Assembly (NCBI GenBank): GCA_030060845.1
Contig: CP094379.1
Location: 503,737-567,736, forward strand
From: Candidatus Midichloria sp.
GTDB taxonomy: Bacteria; Pseudomonadota; Alphaproteobacteria; Rickettsiales; Midichloriaceae
Reading direction: 5' to 3'
DNA: 64,000 bases
The notes beneath the pieces were generated by a model. That model was given only the letters and a program-made list of their open reading frames with translations, did not search any database and had not been told where the DNA came from. Each line of letters opens with the position of its first letter. The stretch's first letter is position 1. Positions 1-9,887 of this stretch are shown here, piece by piece. The translations under genes were made by a program, and so were the position numbers.

Positions 1-173
1 TGAATATGAGATGTAGAGTTAAGCTAAGCGGTTGCAGCAAGCGCAGCCCAGGTACGACTGAGCATTATGTGGTGAAGGTGCAATAGCTTCATCACCACAG
101 GTGAAGTTGAAATTAGTGTAGGTTGGGAAAGATTAGATATATAGATGATTTATCAACCAACTTTTATTGTCCA
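1..173. repeat. Inverted repeat copy A (partner at 11526-11702)
   Basis: This stretch is the reverse complement of 11526-11702, with one clear mismatch (position 61 g versus a) before similarity ends near 173. It touches the window edge, so the full unit may be longer to the left. Neither strand gives a recognisable protein. Its GC is somewhat higher than the surrounding spacers. It may be a dispersed non-coding repeat or a mobile-element relic; which is not decidable here. Bases 174-266 show nothing further. Confidence 0.9.
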
Positions 174-266
174 TGAAGGTCATGTCATATATAGCTAAGT
201 CTTTATAATTCAGCCAAGGATTTAGTTTCAAGCGCTTATGTAGTATCACTCATTTTGCTCCTATAT

Positions 267-1181
267 TCAAGTAAAAGATGCTTCAGGGTTAATAGTCTTT
301 TTATCTTTCCTCATTGAAAAATGAAGCTGAGGAATGGTGACAGCTCCAGTTTTTCCAATTGTTGCAATTGGCTGGCCTTGTTTTACTTTAGCTCCTTTTT
401 TTACACTTATCTTATCGTTATGTGCATATGCAGTCAGGTAATTACCACGATGCTTAATTATTATTAAATTACCATAAACTTTTGGTTCTTTACCAACATA
501 TATTACTTTACCATCTGCTACAGCTCGCACCACTGTGCCAAGAGGGGCGGCTATATTTATACCTTCATTAAAGGAATTTCCTGACTTTCCATACCTAGAT
601 AGGACTTTACCTTCAACAGGCCAAATAAATTGCTTTGAATTTAAAGGGGTAGCATATTTAAAATCACCTTTCTTTGCTATCTCCTTATCTTTTTTAGGGA
701 TAGTAAGTTCATCTTGTGGTAAAGACTTCTCAGCCAACGCCTGTGTTTTCGATGAATTAATATCTTTATCCAATTCTTTATCACTTAGAAAAGAAGGAGT
801 TGATTTTTGCTTGGTAGATTCTTGAGCTAAAGGGACACCTTCTATACTATCTTCATAATCCTGTCCTTCTTCATCAAATAATTGTTCTTCAAACTGAATA
901 TCATGTGACATAGGAATTTTTATTACTTCTCCAGCTGCAATAGATCCATAAACTGGTCTACCATTAACTCTTGCTAGGATTTCTGCATCAACTCCATAGT
1001 TATAAGCTATTTCCTTAATGCTTTGGGTTCTAGAAATTCTTATTAATTTTACTACACCTGATTTCCCATAATATAGCTGCTCTTTGCGTTCAGCTGGAGC
1101 AGCTATATCAGTGCTACAAGAAGAAATAAATAGTAAAGGAATTAAAGCCAAAACTTTAAAAAATTTACACATGTTTCTCAT
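267..1181 (-). CDS. nlpD: LysM and LytM/M23-domain lipoprotein, NlpD-like amidase activator
   Basis: A 304-residue envelope lipoprotein. The N-terminus has a hydrophobic signal ending in LFISSC, so Cys22 is the likely lipidated residue. A LysM peptidoglycan-binding domain covers roughly residues 43-91, a low-complexity linker follows, and an M23/LytM domain fills the last ~115 residues. The zinc-site positions that are His and Asp in active enzymes read N-E-G-I-N here, and only the late QLHF histidine remains. E. coli NlpD is degenerate in the same way; it has no hydrolase activity and activates the division amidase AmiC. I infer that role. The gene lies 15 bp downstream of a second, catalytically competent M23 gene on the same strand. 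Confidence 0.8.
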   Translation of the reverse strand: MRNMCKFFKVLALIPLLFISSCSTDIAAPAERKEQLYYGKSGVVKLIRISRTQSIKEIAYNYGVDAEILARVNGRPVYGSIAAGEVIKIPMSHDIQFEEQLFDEEGQDYEDSIEGVPLAQESTKQKSTPSFLSDKELDKDINSSKTQALAEKSLPQDELTIPKKDKEIAKKGDFKYATPLNSKQFIWPVEGKVLSRYGKSGNSFNEGINIAAPLGTVVRAVADGKVIYVGKEPKVYGNLIIIKHRGNYLTAYAHNDKISVKKGAKVKQGQPIATIGKTGAVTIPQLHFSMRKDKKTINPEASFT

Positions 1182-1196
1182 ATTAAAATTTAAGTA

Positions 1197-2579
1197 TTAA
1201 TTTTCATTTTTTAGCTGAGTATATGCTTCAGCTAAAGCTACATTTTCATTTAATAGCCTATTTATTTCATTTTGTTTAGCTTTAAATGCAACTAGCTGCT
1301 GACCTTCTAGATTTAATGATTTTGGTATAATAGTAACCTTTGCAGGATTGACTTGCCTACCATCAACATGCACTTCGTAGTGCAGGTGAGGGCCTGTAGA
1401 CATCCCAGTTGAACCAACATAACCAATGACTTCACCTTGTTTTACCATGGCCCCTGCAGAAAATTTGCTAGAAAAGCGATCTAAATGAGCATAAAGGGTA
1501 GAGTATTTCTTATTATGCTTAATTTTAACGTAACGTCCATAATTACTATGATACTTCATAATTTCAATTACTCCATCTCCTGAAGCAATGACAGGAGTGC
1601 CCCGAGAAGCTGCATAATCAAGGCCTCGGTGCATTCTAGAATACCCTAAAATTGGATGTTTGCGCATGCCAAAACCAGAGCTAACTGTGGCACTTTTTAC
1701 TGGAGTTCTAAGTAATGCTTTTTTTATATTAGAACCATCTTTATTAAAATAGCCAAAAGTGCCATCAGAAAATTCATGCATATATACTTCAATATTTCTG
1801 TCTTTCACCTGTAAAGAAGCATACATGATTCTGCCATCTTTAATCTTTTTACCTTTATCATTTGTTTGGTATTTATGCACAACTTTAAACTTACTACCAA
1901 AATCTAAATCGCGCTGAAAGTCAATTTGGTGACTGAATATATTAATGAGATCCATAACTATGGAGCGCGACAAGCCACTGTTTTGCGCAGAATGAAAGAA
2001 GCTGTTTGTTATCTTTCCAGCTACGGATGCAATTCTATTTTCTAATGCTATTGGCAACAACTTAGCATAGTATTGCTTACTATCTAAAGAATAATTTACC
2101 TGTATTTTAGCTTCGGAGGTGTCAATAAGTAATTGCTCAATGTGTTCTGGCTTATCAATGATTTGTCCTTGGGTATTTAAAAAAGAAATTTGGATTTCTT
2201 CACCAGCTCTCAGTTTTTTTAACTTATAAATTTTCCCTATTGCACTCGTAATTAGGTATGATTTCTTTTTATCAATTTGTAATTCTGCAAATATCTGCCC
2301 TAGATTATCGCCGTCTTCTAAAATGATTTTGTATATACCATCTTCTTTTTTTATTTTGCTGTATTGTTCAATATCATGAGAGTTATCTCTAACATCAGTG
2401 CTTTCTTCGTTATTGATAGAAGGTGAGGTATGATTATCTATAGTTAAAAGCTTTATCAACAAGGTGGAGTCAGGAACATCAATAGAGCTGCCACGAAAAA
2501 TAACATTGTACGTTAGAGAAACTATTATCGTAACAAAAAGAGCTAGGTGATACTTATCTAATCTGAATAAGAAGTGCAC
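1197..2579 (-). CDS. M23 family murein DD-endopeptidase, MepM-like
   Basis: A 460-residue protein with an N-terminal membrane anchor (about residues 10-30), a central region resembling the OapA/LysM-like domain of MepM proteins, and a C-terminal M23 peptidase domain. The zinc site is complete: MHRGLDYA supplies the first His and Asp, and GPHLHYE supplies the HxH. The enzyme should therefore cleave peptidoglycan cross-links in the periplasm. The C-terminus has a short helical tail. It is co-oriented with the NlpD-like gene, forming a small cell-wall-remodelling unit. The start is the ATG giving MHFLFRLDKY. I give no symbol because several M23 paralogues share this architecture. Confidence 0.85.
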   Translation of the reverse strand: MHFLFRLDKYHLALFVTIIVSLTYNVIFRGSSIDVPDSTLLIKLLTIDNHTSPSINNEESTDVRDNSHDIEQYSKIKKEDGIYKIILEDGDNLGQIFAELQIDKKKSYLITSAIGKIYKLKKLRAGEEIQISFLNTQGQIIDKPEHIEQLLIDTSEAKIQVNYSLDSKQYYAKLLPIALENRIASVAGKITNSFFHSAQNSGLSRSIVMDLINIFSHQIDFQRDLDFGSKFKVVHKYQTNDKGKKIKDGRIMYASLQVKDRNIEVYMHEFSDGTFGYFNKDGSNIKKALLRTPVKSATVSSGFGMRKHPILGYSRMHRGLDYAASRGTPVIASGDGVIEIMKYHSNYGRYVKIKHNKKYSTLYAHLDRFSSKFSAGAMVKQGEVIGYVGSTGMSTGPHLHYEVHVDGRQVNPAKVTIIPKSLNLEGQQLVAFKAKQNEINRLLNENVALAEAYTQLKNEN

Positions 2580-2684
2580 TCCAATGACCTAATAACATAT
2601 AATGAACACAAAAAATGATACACTAAAACACATAATGGTCAATATCCAATGCTAACCGGAACTAATTTTTTGACGCTACAATGC

Positions 2685-3488
2685 TTATGGGGTCTGCCTT
2701 TCTTTTAATCGGTAGATTAATAATACTCCCACTAATATAAATGGAATACATAGTATTTGCCCAGTTGTAAAATATTTGGCAATAAATCCGATATGGTAAT
2801 CTGGTTCTCTAAAAAATTCGACAATTGACCTGAATACACCATAAAGTATCAAAAATAAGGCAGATAAAATTCCTCTGTTTTTTACTACTTGGGTACTTTT
2901 CCTTAAAAAAAACATTATAAAAAATAACATGAAACCTTCTAAAAAAGCTTCATAAAGTTGACTTGGATGTCTGATTTTTCCATCACTATTGGGAAAAATT
3001 ATGCCCCAAGCCATTTCAGTTTTCCTGCCAATTAATTCACCATTAATAAAATTTGCAATCCTTCCAAAAAAGAGCCCTATAGGAGCTGCACATGCAATTA
3101 AATCTGTTAATGCTAAAAAATTTAATTGATATTTTTTACATAAAAAATAAATACCTATTACCAATCCAATAAGTCCTCCATGAAATGACATCCCACCTTG
3201 CCAAATCTTAATTATTTCAATAGGGTGCAATATATAATAACTGATATTATAAAAAAGCACATAGCCCAGCCTACCGCCAATAATAATTCCAGCTGCTGCA
3301 TAAGAAAGCATATCTTCGACCACCTTGCCTTTTAGTGGCAGATGTGAAGATTTATAGTTTAAATACTTGATATACCAAGCGCTAATAATAATACCTAAGG
3401 TATAAGCCATGCCGTACCACCGTACAGCTATTGGTCCATATATGTGAAAAATTACCGGATCTATTGATAGAAATGCTAAAGAAACCAT
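2685..3488 (-). CDS. lgt: Prolipoprotein diacylglyceryl transferase Lgt
   Basis: A 267-residue polytopic inner-membrane enzyme that transfers diacylglycerol from phosphatidylglycerol to the lipobox cysteine of prolipoproteins, the first step of lipoprotein maturation. Family signatures are visible: GGRLGYVLFY near residue 70, the MSFHGG segment, the GRIANFINGELIGR signature near residue 145, and HPSQLYE further on. The length is normal. It serves the several lipoproteins of this window (NlpD-like, BamD, 17-kDa-type, LptE-like). It is transcribed divergently from ubiK across about 110 bp. Between it and the mepM-like gene lie ~100 bp with no recognisable feature. Confidence 0.95.
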   Translation of the reverse strand: MVSLAFLSIDPVIFHIYGPIAVRWYGMAYTLGIIISAWYIKYLNYKSSHLPLKGKVVEDMLSYAAAGIIIGGRLGYVLFYNISYYILHPIEIIKIWQGGMSFHGGLIGLVIGIYFLCKKYQLNFLALTDLIACAAPIGLFFGRIANFINGELIGRKTEMAWGIIFPNSDGKIRHPSQLYEAFLEGFMLFFIMFFLRKSTQVVKNRGILSALFLILYGVFRSIVEFFREPDYHIGFIAKYFTTGQILCIPFILVGVLLIYRLKERQTP

Positions 3489-3602
3489 ATACTATGGAAA
3501 AATTTAATAGATATATAGCACAAAATAATATATTATATGTGAATTGAAAATATTATTAAAGTATTTTAATATCATTATTGGATTTAATAAAGGTAAAGTA
3601 AT

Positions 3603-3875
3603 ATGTCCAAAGACAATAATAACCTTTTTGCAGATATAGCAAAGCTTGCTAATTCAGCTTTAGCAACTATTGCAAATATGAAAGATGAATTAACTAAGTT
3701 TGTTAAATATCAAATAGAGTCATTTATAAAAGGCATGGACTTTGTGAAAAGAGAGGAATTTGAAGTAGTAAAAAAAATGGCAACGCAAAATGCACTTGCG
3801 TTAGAAAAGTTAACTGGTAAAAAAAGCTCAGCTCAAAGCCCTACAAAAAATACTGAAATTAAAAACAATACATAA
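3603..3875 (+). CDS. ubiK: UbiK-family accessory factor (BMFP domain)
   Basis: A 90-residue acidic-to-basic helical protein matching the BMFP/UbiK family (formerly YqiC): an amphipathic N-terminal half with a long helix, then the conserved segment around REEFEVVKKMA, which forms the C-terminal coiled coil. In Proteobacteria UbiK binds membranes and supports aerobic ubiquinone biosynthesis with UbiJ. An AAAGGTAAAG ribosome-binding region precedes the ATG. It is followed 20 bp later by nth. The Lys/Ser/Asn-rich tail after residue 75 is probably disordered. The window also contains ubiG, so ubiquinone synthesis is apparently retained. Confidence 0.8.
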   Translation: MSKDNNNLFADIAKLANSALATIANMKDELTKFVKYQIESFIKGMDFVKREEFEVVKKMATQNALALEKLTGKKSSAQSPTKNTEIKNNT

Positions 3876-3895
3876 GAAAATTACCAAAAAATTAA

Positions 3896-4528
3896 GTGCT
3901 AAACCAAAAACAAATTGAAGAAATTTTTACTAGATTTGAGGCTGCAAAAGAAAAGCCATCAATCGAACTAGACTATTCCAGTCCATATACTTTATTGGTA
4001 GCTGTTGTTCTTTCAGCACAGTCAACAGATAAAACAGTAAATAAAGTTACTGAAAAGCTTTTTAAGGTAAGTGATACACCAGAAAAAATGCTAGAGCTTG
4101 GTGAAACGGAATTAAAAAATTTTATTAAGATAATTGGTCTTTATAACTCCAAAGCTAAAAATATTATTGCTTTAAGCAAAATACTCATTAAAAAGTTCAA
4201 TAGTGTGGTTCCAGATGATTTAGAAGATTTACAATCTTTACCAGGAGTTGGAAGAAAATCAGCTAATGTAATTTTAAATTCTATATTTGAAAAGGATACT
4301 ATAGGAGTAGATACTCATGTTTTTAGAGCTTCTAATAGGATAGGTCTTTGCCAAACCAAAAATATGTTAGCAACTGAATTAGAATTAGAAAGAAAGATAC
4401 CAGAGCATTTTAAAAGGTATGCTCATCATTGGCTAGTTCTGCACGGAAGGTATGTATGTAAAGCTAAGAAACCTTTTTGTTCTCAATGCATCATTAATGA
4501 TATTTGCCAATATGAAAATAAATCTTAA
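3896..4528 (+). CDS. nth: Endonuclease III
   Basis: A 210-residue base-excision-repair glycosylase/AP lyase that removes oxidised pyrimidines. The helix-hairpin-helix LPGVGRKSANV carries the catalytic lysine, GVDTHVFR carries the catalytic aspartate, and the C-terminus has the four-cysteine [4Fe-4S] pattern C-x6-C-x2-C-x5-C (from CKAKKPFC onward). The start is GTG; no in-frame ATG precedes the conserved N-terminal helix, and the length fits E. coli Nth (211). It is 20 bp downstream of ubiK, so the two are likely cotranscribed. A tiny lipoprotein ORF overlaps its 3' end. Confidence 0.95.
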   Translation: MLNQKQIEEIFTRFEAAKEKPSIELDYSSPYTLLVAVVLSAQSTDKTVNKVTEKLFKVSDTPEKMLELGETELKNFIKIIGLYNSKAKNIIALSKILIKKFNSVVPDDLEDLQSLPGVGRKSANVILNSIFEKDTIGVDTHVFRASNRIGLCQTKNMLATELELERKIPEHFKRYAHHWLVLHGRYVCKAKKPFCSQCIINDICQYENKS

Positions 4529-4604
4529 AACAATTATAAAACTATTATTAGTGATTAGTTTAGTTTCAGCTTGTGGGATTAAGAAAAATTTAACTCTGGA
4601 GTGA
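4512..4604 (+). CDS. Tiny lipoprotein, LptM-like or its remnant
   Basis: A 30-residue reading frame starting inside the 3' end of nth. It encodes a basic start (MKINLK), a hydrophobic stretch and a lipobox VSACGIKKN, which would be cleaved before the cysteine. The CGIK motif recalls LptM (YifL), a very short lipoprotein that assists LptD assembly and usually continues with a proline-rich CGLKGPLY tail. That tail is missing here, so this may be a truncated relic. Bases 4605-4765 contain no gene I can recognise. Confidence 0.4.
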   Translation: MKINLKTIIKLLLVISLVSACGIKKNLTLE

Positions 4605-4765
4605 TTAGCCTAATACAAGGCCAGCTATATAAAAGACGAGAGTTATCTCTAACTACTACAGGCTGTATTAATCAAAGCATTCATCTTGATATACAGCAAG
4701 GGAAGATAACAACTGACGCTTAAAGTATGCCTGATAAGAATAATTATCTCAAGAACTGAACTCCC

Positions 4766-6671
4766 ATCAAATCTGCACTAAAGTCTTGATCTTTGTCTTA
4801 GAGTGGCTCTCATTTTGCAACATGATTACAGTGCTTGGTTTTACTCTTTCTATAATTTTTCTAACAAAATGCCTAACAAGCGCTGAGGTAAGTATTACTG
4901 GATTTTCACCTGCTGAGGCATATTTCTCGTATTTCCTATTAACATCTCTGCAACAAATTCATGAAGTTTACTAGGAGGTAGTACTATTTGCTTGTTATCT
5001 CCTTCTCCAACTATATGTTCAGCTATGATTTGTTCCCAATTAGCAGATAGAATTAATATTGGAATATAGCCTTTTCATTAGTATTTACGCTGCATATCTG
5101 TTTGGCAAGGCCACTCTTACATGCTCAGTTAATTTTTGAACGTTTAGCTTAAGAGTGACTGTAAAATGCGTTGTAAAACTACTATTGATATTTGAGTTGG
5201 AATGATTTCATTAACAAGTTTTTTGTGACCGTCTGGCAAGTTATCAAGTAATTTCTGGACTTCTACATAAGTTAGCAACTCTATCACATTCTTTTTTAAT
5301 AACTCAGTCATATGAGTTATTATCACTGTAGATGGCTCTATCACTGTATATACTTTGAACAGTTGCATCTTTCTTATAAGATGGATTAATCTAGCAAGCT
5401 ACCAAGCCGAAAACTGGCTCTTTAGTGTCTTCTCCAGGATTCTCATTGAAACAACCAGTTGGTTCCATTGTACATAGCCCAGTCCCGCTTCTATTTCTTT
5501 AATCTTTAAGATACGCATATTGCTATCAATCTGCATGTTATCCTGCACTCTAACAGATGGTACTATAAAGCCCATTTCTTTAGCTAATTGTTTACGCAAG
5601 CTAAATCCCCTCTGATCTGTGATTTTCAAATGATGTGATTGCTCTACAAGTGGTAATAACTCATAGCCTATTTCAAGTTTAATCATATCCATATGCAGAG
5701 CTGATGATTGCTGGAGTGGAACTTCGCGCGAAACGCTACCTCCAGTTCTGGAGACAGAAGAGCCAGTAGTTGGTGTATTAAATAAGGCAAAAGAGATATT
5801 TATGTTTTTGTATTTTATTAAGCCAAAGAGAAGCACCAGCCATAATTGATCCAGCCATGAAAACGCTATAATGAAAGTCCTGGCATTGCTCCCATAAAAA
5901 AACATAATCCTGAGCTAATTGCAAGAGATTGGGGATATCTTCCTAATTGTTGGAATATTGCCTTATCAGCTGATCTATGTACACCTGACTTAGTAACAAG
6001 TAAACCAGCACTAATTGAAAACAATGAGCATGGGGATCTGGGTCACAAAAGGCCGTCACCTATAGTTAGTATGGTATATGTTTTTAATGCTTTATTAAAA
6101 CTCATATTCTGTTGCAGGGTACCTATTATGATGCCGGCAATTAAGTTGATGAAAGTACTAATAGGCTAGCTATTGCATCGCCTCTTACAAATTTATTAGC
6201 GCTATCCATAGAGCCAAAAAAGTACTCTCATTTTCTAAATCCTTTCTTTTTTGTTGGGCTTGTTCTTGGCTAATAACTCCTGCTGCAACATCTGCATCTA
6301 TTGCCATTTATTTTCCAGGCATTGCATCCAAACTAAAGCGTGCTGCAACTTCAGCAATTCTTCCTGAACCTTTTTGTGATAACAACGAAATTTATAATGG
6401 TTAAAATGGCAAAAACTATTGCCCCAATAACAACAGACCCCTGCATAACAAAATACCAAATGCCTTCACTATATGCCCTGCGGCATCAGTTCCTTTATGG
6501 CCATTTGATAAAATAAGCCTAGTGGGTTGAAATATTAAGAGAAAGCCTAAGCATTGTGACAACTAATAGAATGCTATGAAAAGAGCTAAGATCCAATGGT
6601 TTATCAATAAATAGCACAGTCATTAGTATTAATGCAGAAAATGCTATTGAAGCGCTTAACAAAAAATTCAT
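4766..6671 (-). pseudogene. flhA: flhA flagellar export gate protein, degraded
   Basis: Minus-strand fragments in all three frames align in order with FlhA, the nonameric export-gate protein of the flagellar type III secretion system. In coding order: a membrane segment ILMTVLFI (6600s); [11 protein letters not shown]; the FHIPEN-like region [27 protein letters not shown] (read across frames); the linker IKLEIGYELLPLVE and RKQLAKEMGFIVPSVRVQD (5400-5700); VIEPSTVIITHMTELL (5300s); NWEQIIAEHIVGEGDNKQ (5000s); and the C-terminus VRHFVRKIIERV before a TGA at 4766. The first transmembrane helix is disrupted. At least five frameshifts make it clearly non-functional. A 62-residue plus-strand frame at 4786-4974 is an antisense shadow. 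Confidence 0.9.
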
Positions 6672-6740
6672 CTAGCTTAAGATTTATAATATTTCAACTT
6701 AAAATAGTATTTATAGCAGAAATGTCCATTGTATAGTAAG

Positions 6741-7283
6741 TTACAAATGCTTCCATCCTTCTTTAAAGTATATATAGCCAGTAAATAAAGTTAAGGCTGC
6801 TGTAATCCATAAGAGTATATGGCCTAAAGAGGTGAGGTAATGCATACCTGTTGATTCTTCGCCAAGAAGCACAACAATGATAGAGATCATTTGCATAGCA
6901 GTTTTTACTTTTGACAAGCGACTTACTGGCATACTAACTTTAATTTGGCCGAGGTATTCTCTTAACCCAGATACTAGTAATTCCCTCCAAAGTATTGCAA
7001 GTATTGGAAGAATTGGTGCTATGTTTTTGTGTACAAGCATGACTAAGGTTGATATAACAAGCATTTTATCAGCAATCGGATCTAGCATCCTACCAAAGCT
7101 GGTTTCAGTTTTCCAAAGTCTTGCAAGTAATCCATCAAAGTAATCCATAATGCTCGCAAAAATAAATATACCTGTTGCTACATACCTAGCAATATTGACT
7201 TCTAAATAAAAAGATATAACTAATATTGGGATTAGGGCAATTCTAATTAGAGTTAGAATATTAGGAATTTTATTTGGCGACAT
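6741..7283 (-). CDS. pgsA: CDP-diacylglycerol--glycerol-3-phosphate 3-phosphatidyltransferase
   Basis: A 180-residue inner-membrane enzyme making phosphatidylglycerophosphate, the committed step toward phosphatidylglycerol. The CDP-alcohol phosphotransferase motif D-x2-D-G-x2-A-R-x8-G-x3-D-x3-D is complete, starting at DYFDG and ending at MLDPIADK. Four or five membrane helices are visible. It lies 39 bp downstream of uvrC on the same strand, the uvrC-pgsA arrangement seen in many Proteobacteria. Phosphatidylglycerol is also the lipid donor for Lgt. Confidence 0.95.
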   Translation of the reverse strand: MSPNKIPNILTLIRIALIPILVISFYLEVNIARYVATGIFIFASIMDYFDGLLARLWKTETSFGRMLDPIADKMLVISTLVMLVHKNIAPILPILAILWRELLVSGLREYLGQIKVSMPVSRLSKVKTAMQMISIIVVLLGEESTGMHYLTSLGHILLWITAALTLFTGYIYFKEGWKHL

Positions 7284-7322
7284 AAACGCTTATCTAATTT
7301 GGAAAAAAGCACCATACCCATT

Positions 7323-9134
7323 CTATTCATCTTTTTTGCTGTGTAAATAATTATAAACCTCTAATGCAAAGTTTTTCCCAAAATTTGGGAGTTGTTGTAA
7401 TTCTTTTAAAGAAGCTTGCCTAATTTTTTTGTAAGAGCCAAAAGCACTTAACAAAATTTTTTGCCTTTTAGCACCTATGCCAGGTATAGTGCTAGTTAAA
7501 GAAGTTATAGTCTCTTTTTTGCACAATTTTCTATGTGTTGAAATAGCAAATCTATGTACCTCATCTCTTAATCTTTGCAAGTAATGTAAAACCTTATCAT
7601 TCTTATCAAAATTTATTACTTGCCCGTCATCTAAATAAAAGGTTTCTTCCCCAGCATTACGTTTTGCTCCTTTGGCAATTGCAACTACACGGATTCTGGT
7701 TATATTTAATTCCTTTAGAACTGAAGAAGCAACAGATAAATGATTAGGTCCACCGTCAATTAATATAAAATCTGGTGTATTAGTATCAGCAAGTTTTCTG
7801 AATCTACGCGTTAATACCTCATGCATCATGGAGTAATCATCACCTATTTTTGATTGCTTAATTTTAAATATACTGTACTCATCTTTAATGAATTGCTTGC
7901 CATTACTTACTACCCTGCAACCAACTGCATGGTTACCTTGAATATGGCTATTATCATAGACTTCTATTCTTTGGATTTGTTTTTCAAGTTCAAAAATATT
8001 TTGTAATTGCTGCAATATTTCATCTGCTACTATATGGTTTTTTATATGCTGAATTAGTGATAATTCAGCATTCTTTCTTGCTATACTATATATTTTAGTA
8101 ATAGATTTATCTTTTTCTGCATCCAGTGTTTTAATATTAAATAGAGTTTCCAAAATTTTCGCAGTGTTGCTATCTGCGTAATTTATTGCAATTACCTGAG
8201 GTGGTACTTTCTTTGCATAGTACGTTAACAAAAATGTTTTTATCATTTCATCTCCTTCTTCAATTGTTTCTAAAAAGAAATTTTCATGACTGACATTTTT
8301 TCCATCTCTAATACTAAATATCTGTATAGCGTTCCTAAGTTGCATAGAGTATATTGCAAAGATATCAATGTCATCGTATGCATTCTCACTATATAGACTT
8401 TCTGTTTGAAGCTGATTAAATAGTTGTATAGTGTCCCTTATCTCTGCTGCCTTTTCAAATTGTAAGGTCTCACTAGCTATTTCCATCTCTTTTATTAATT
8501 CATTTCTTGATTCTACTATATCTCCAAATAGAAATTTTTTTGTCTGTTTAAGGCTTTTACTATAATCTGTTTCACTTATTTTACCAACACAAGGAGCAGA
8601 ACACCTAGATATCTGGTATAGTAGACAAGGTCTTTGCCGCCTTGCAAAGAATTTATCAGAGCAACTGCGTAACTTAAAAATTTTTTGAATATTAAATATG
8701 AGGCTTTCTAAATCATTTGCAACTAAAAAAGGACCAAAATAAGAATTTTTTTCTTTTTTGACTCCCCTGTATTTAAAGACCCTTGGAAATTTATGTGAAT
8801 TATCGATTGCTAGATAGGGAAAGCTTTTATCATCTTTTAGAGCTATGTTAAATTTGGGCTGTAAGCCTCTTATAAGCTGTGCTTCTAGGAGTAGCGCTTC
8901 CTCTTCGGATTTTGTTATGAGTACCTCAATTTTAGTAAGCAAAGAAACCATTAATTTCAATCTATTGGGCAGCCTTTCAATTTGGCTATATTGTTGCACT
9001 CTCTTGACTAAATTCTTAGCTTTACCAACATACATTACTTCCCCTTGGGCATTTATCATTTTATAAATACCGCTTTCTTCAGTAATATCCTTTATAATTT
9101 GATTTATTAATTTTGTTCCAATTTCTAAGCTCAA
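7323..9134 (-). CDS. uvrC: Excinuclease ABC subunit C
   Basis: A 603-residue nucleotide-excision-repair endonuclease that makes the dual incisions around a lesion with UvrB. The N-terminal GIY-YIG nuclease is visible (SGIYKMIN...EVMYVGKAKNL). A UVR/UvrB-binding motif lies near residues 205-240 (SETLQFEKAAEIRD), the RNase-H-like UvrC domain follows (VYDNSHIQG, ILIDGG), and helix-hairpin-helix motifs end the protein (TSTIPGIGAKRQ, LQQLPNFGK). The length is typical. It probably heads the uvrC-pgsA unit. Confidence 0.95.
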   Translation of the reverse strand: MSLEIGTKLINQIIKDITEESGIYKMINAQGEVMYVGKAKNLVKRVQQYSQIERLPNRLKLMVSLLTKIEVLITKSEEEALLLEAQLIRGLQPKFNIALKDDKSFPYLAIDNSHKFPRVFKYRGVKKEKNSYFGPFLVANDLESLIFNIQKIFKLRSCSDKFFARRQRPCLLYQISRCSAPCVGKISETDYSKSLKQTKKFLFGDIVESRNELIKEMEIASETLQFEKAAEIRDTIQLFNQLQTESLYSENAYDDIDIFAIYSMQLRNAIQIFSIRDGKNVSHENFFLETIEEGDEMIKTFLLTYYAKKVPPQVIAINYADSNTAKILETLFNIKTLDAEKDKSITKIYSIARKNAELSLIQHIKNHIVADEILQQLQNIFELEKQIQRIEVYDNSHIQGNHAVGCRVVSNGKQFIKDEYSIFKIKQSKIGDDYSMMHEVLTRRFRKLADTNTPDFILIDGGPNHLSVASSVLKELNITRIRVVAIAKGAKRNAGEETFYLDDGQVINFDKNDKVLHYLQRLRDEVHRFAISTHRKLCKKETITSLTSTIPGIGAKRQKILLSAFGSYKKIRQASLKELQQLPNFGKNFALEVYNYLHSKKDE

Positions 9135-9568
9135 ATTGCGCCCTCATTTTCACTTATTAACAAGTATTATAATGAGATTACTCTTTATATATAGTACTTT
9201 TTTATTATGTAGGCTTATGTCAGAAGATTTTTAGCCATATAGGAGGGGTGGGGCCAAATAATGGGAAGCTAATTTTTCAAGGATTAAAAAATAACGCCAC
9301 AAAAATTTAAACCATTAATCCCAGGTATTACTTTAATAGATAAAATTCTTCTGTAATGCAAGGATTTGTTAGCTCTTTTTCATTGCAAAATGTTTCAATA
9401 TTGCCTCCACCGCCTCAAACTCCTATTTCAGCTGATGCTAAATTACTAGGTATTGTTGTGGGTAGCAAAGGAAGATAGCAGATTTATGATTTTGTTATTG
9501 ACTTTTTATCAGCAAAATTTTAAAAGTGCAAAATCTACTAGTGATTAATATGTATTTTAGAGTTTTTT
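9135..9568. other. 434-bp intergenic region between uvrC and rplU
   Basis: The divergent spacer contains no recognised gene. The only frame of note is 9356-9478 on the plus strand (40 codons, with an ILPPPPQTPIS segment), which has no family I recognise and could be a relic. It is the natural place for promoters of both uvrC and the rplU operon. A perfect TATAAT occurs at 9168-9173 without a convincing -35 partner, so I do not call it. Confidence 0.4.
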
Positions 9569-9868
9569 ATGTTTGCTGTAGTTGAAACAGGTGGGAAACA
9601 ATATAGAGTGAAGGTTGGCGATGTTATAAGAGCTGAGAAGGTGGCTGCTGATGTTGGCCATATTGTTGAATTAGAAAAAGTGACTTTAATAGGCGGGAAA
9701 GTTGATGCTAAAAGTTTGGGCAGTGCAAGAGTAACAGCTGAGGTGCTTGAGCATAAAAAGACTAATAAGGTTATTGTGTTTAAGAAAAAACGTAGGCATA
9801 ACTATCGCAGAAAAAGAGGACATAGACAGCAAATTACTGTTATGCGCGTTAAAGAGATAATTTCTTAA
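9569..9868 (+). CDS. rplU: 50S ribosomal protein L21
   Basis: A 99-residue protein of the large ribosomal subunit, binding domain I of 23S rRNA with L20. Family features include the start [14 protein letters not shown], the central [22 protein letters not shown] stretch (read in two parts) and the C-terminal RKRGHRQQ rRNA-binding motif. The gene order rplU-rpmA is the standard bacterial one; here it is followed by tRNA-Ile and mtaB on the same strand. Confidence 0.97.
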   Translation: MFAVVETGGKQYRVKVGDVIRAEKVAADVGHIVELEKVTLIGGKVDAKSLGSARVTAEVLEHKKTNKVIVFKKKRRHNYRRKRGHRQQITVMRVKEIIS

Positions 9869-9887
9869 TTTTATAGGGCAGGAAAAA

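Noticed and set aside
4786..4974. 62-residue hydrophobic plus-strand reading frame
   Set aside because: It lies antisense to the clear FlhA C-terminal remnant and has no ribosome-binding site or family.
9168..9173. TATAAT as an rplU promoter -10 element
   Set aside because: No acceptable -35 sequence at 16-18 bp, and TATAAT is common by chance in such AT-rich DNA.
9356..9478. 40-codon proline-containing frame upstream of rplU
   Set aside because: No recognisable ribosome-binding site, signal or family; noted only within the spacer description.
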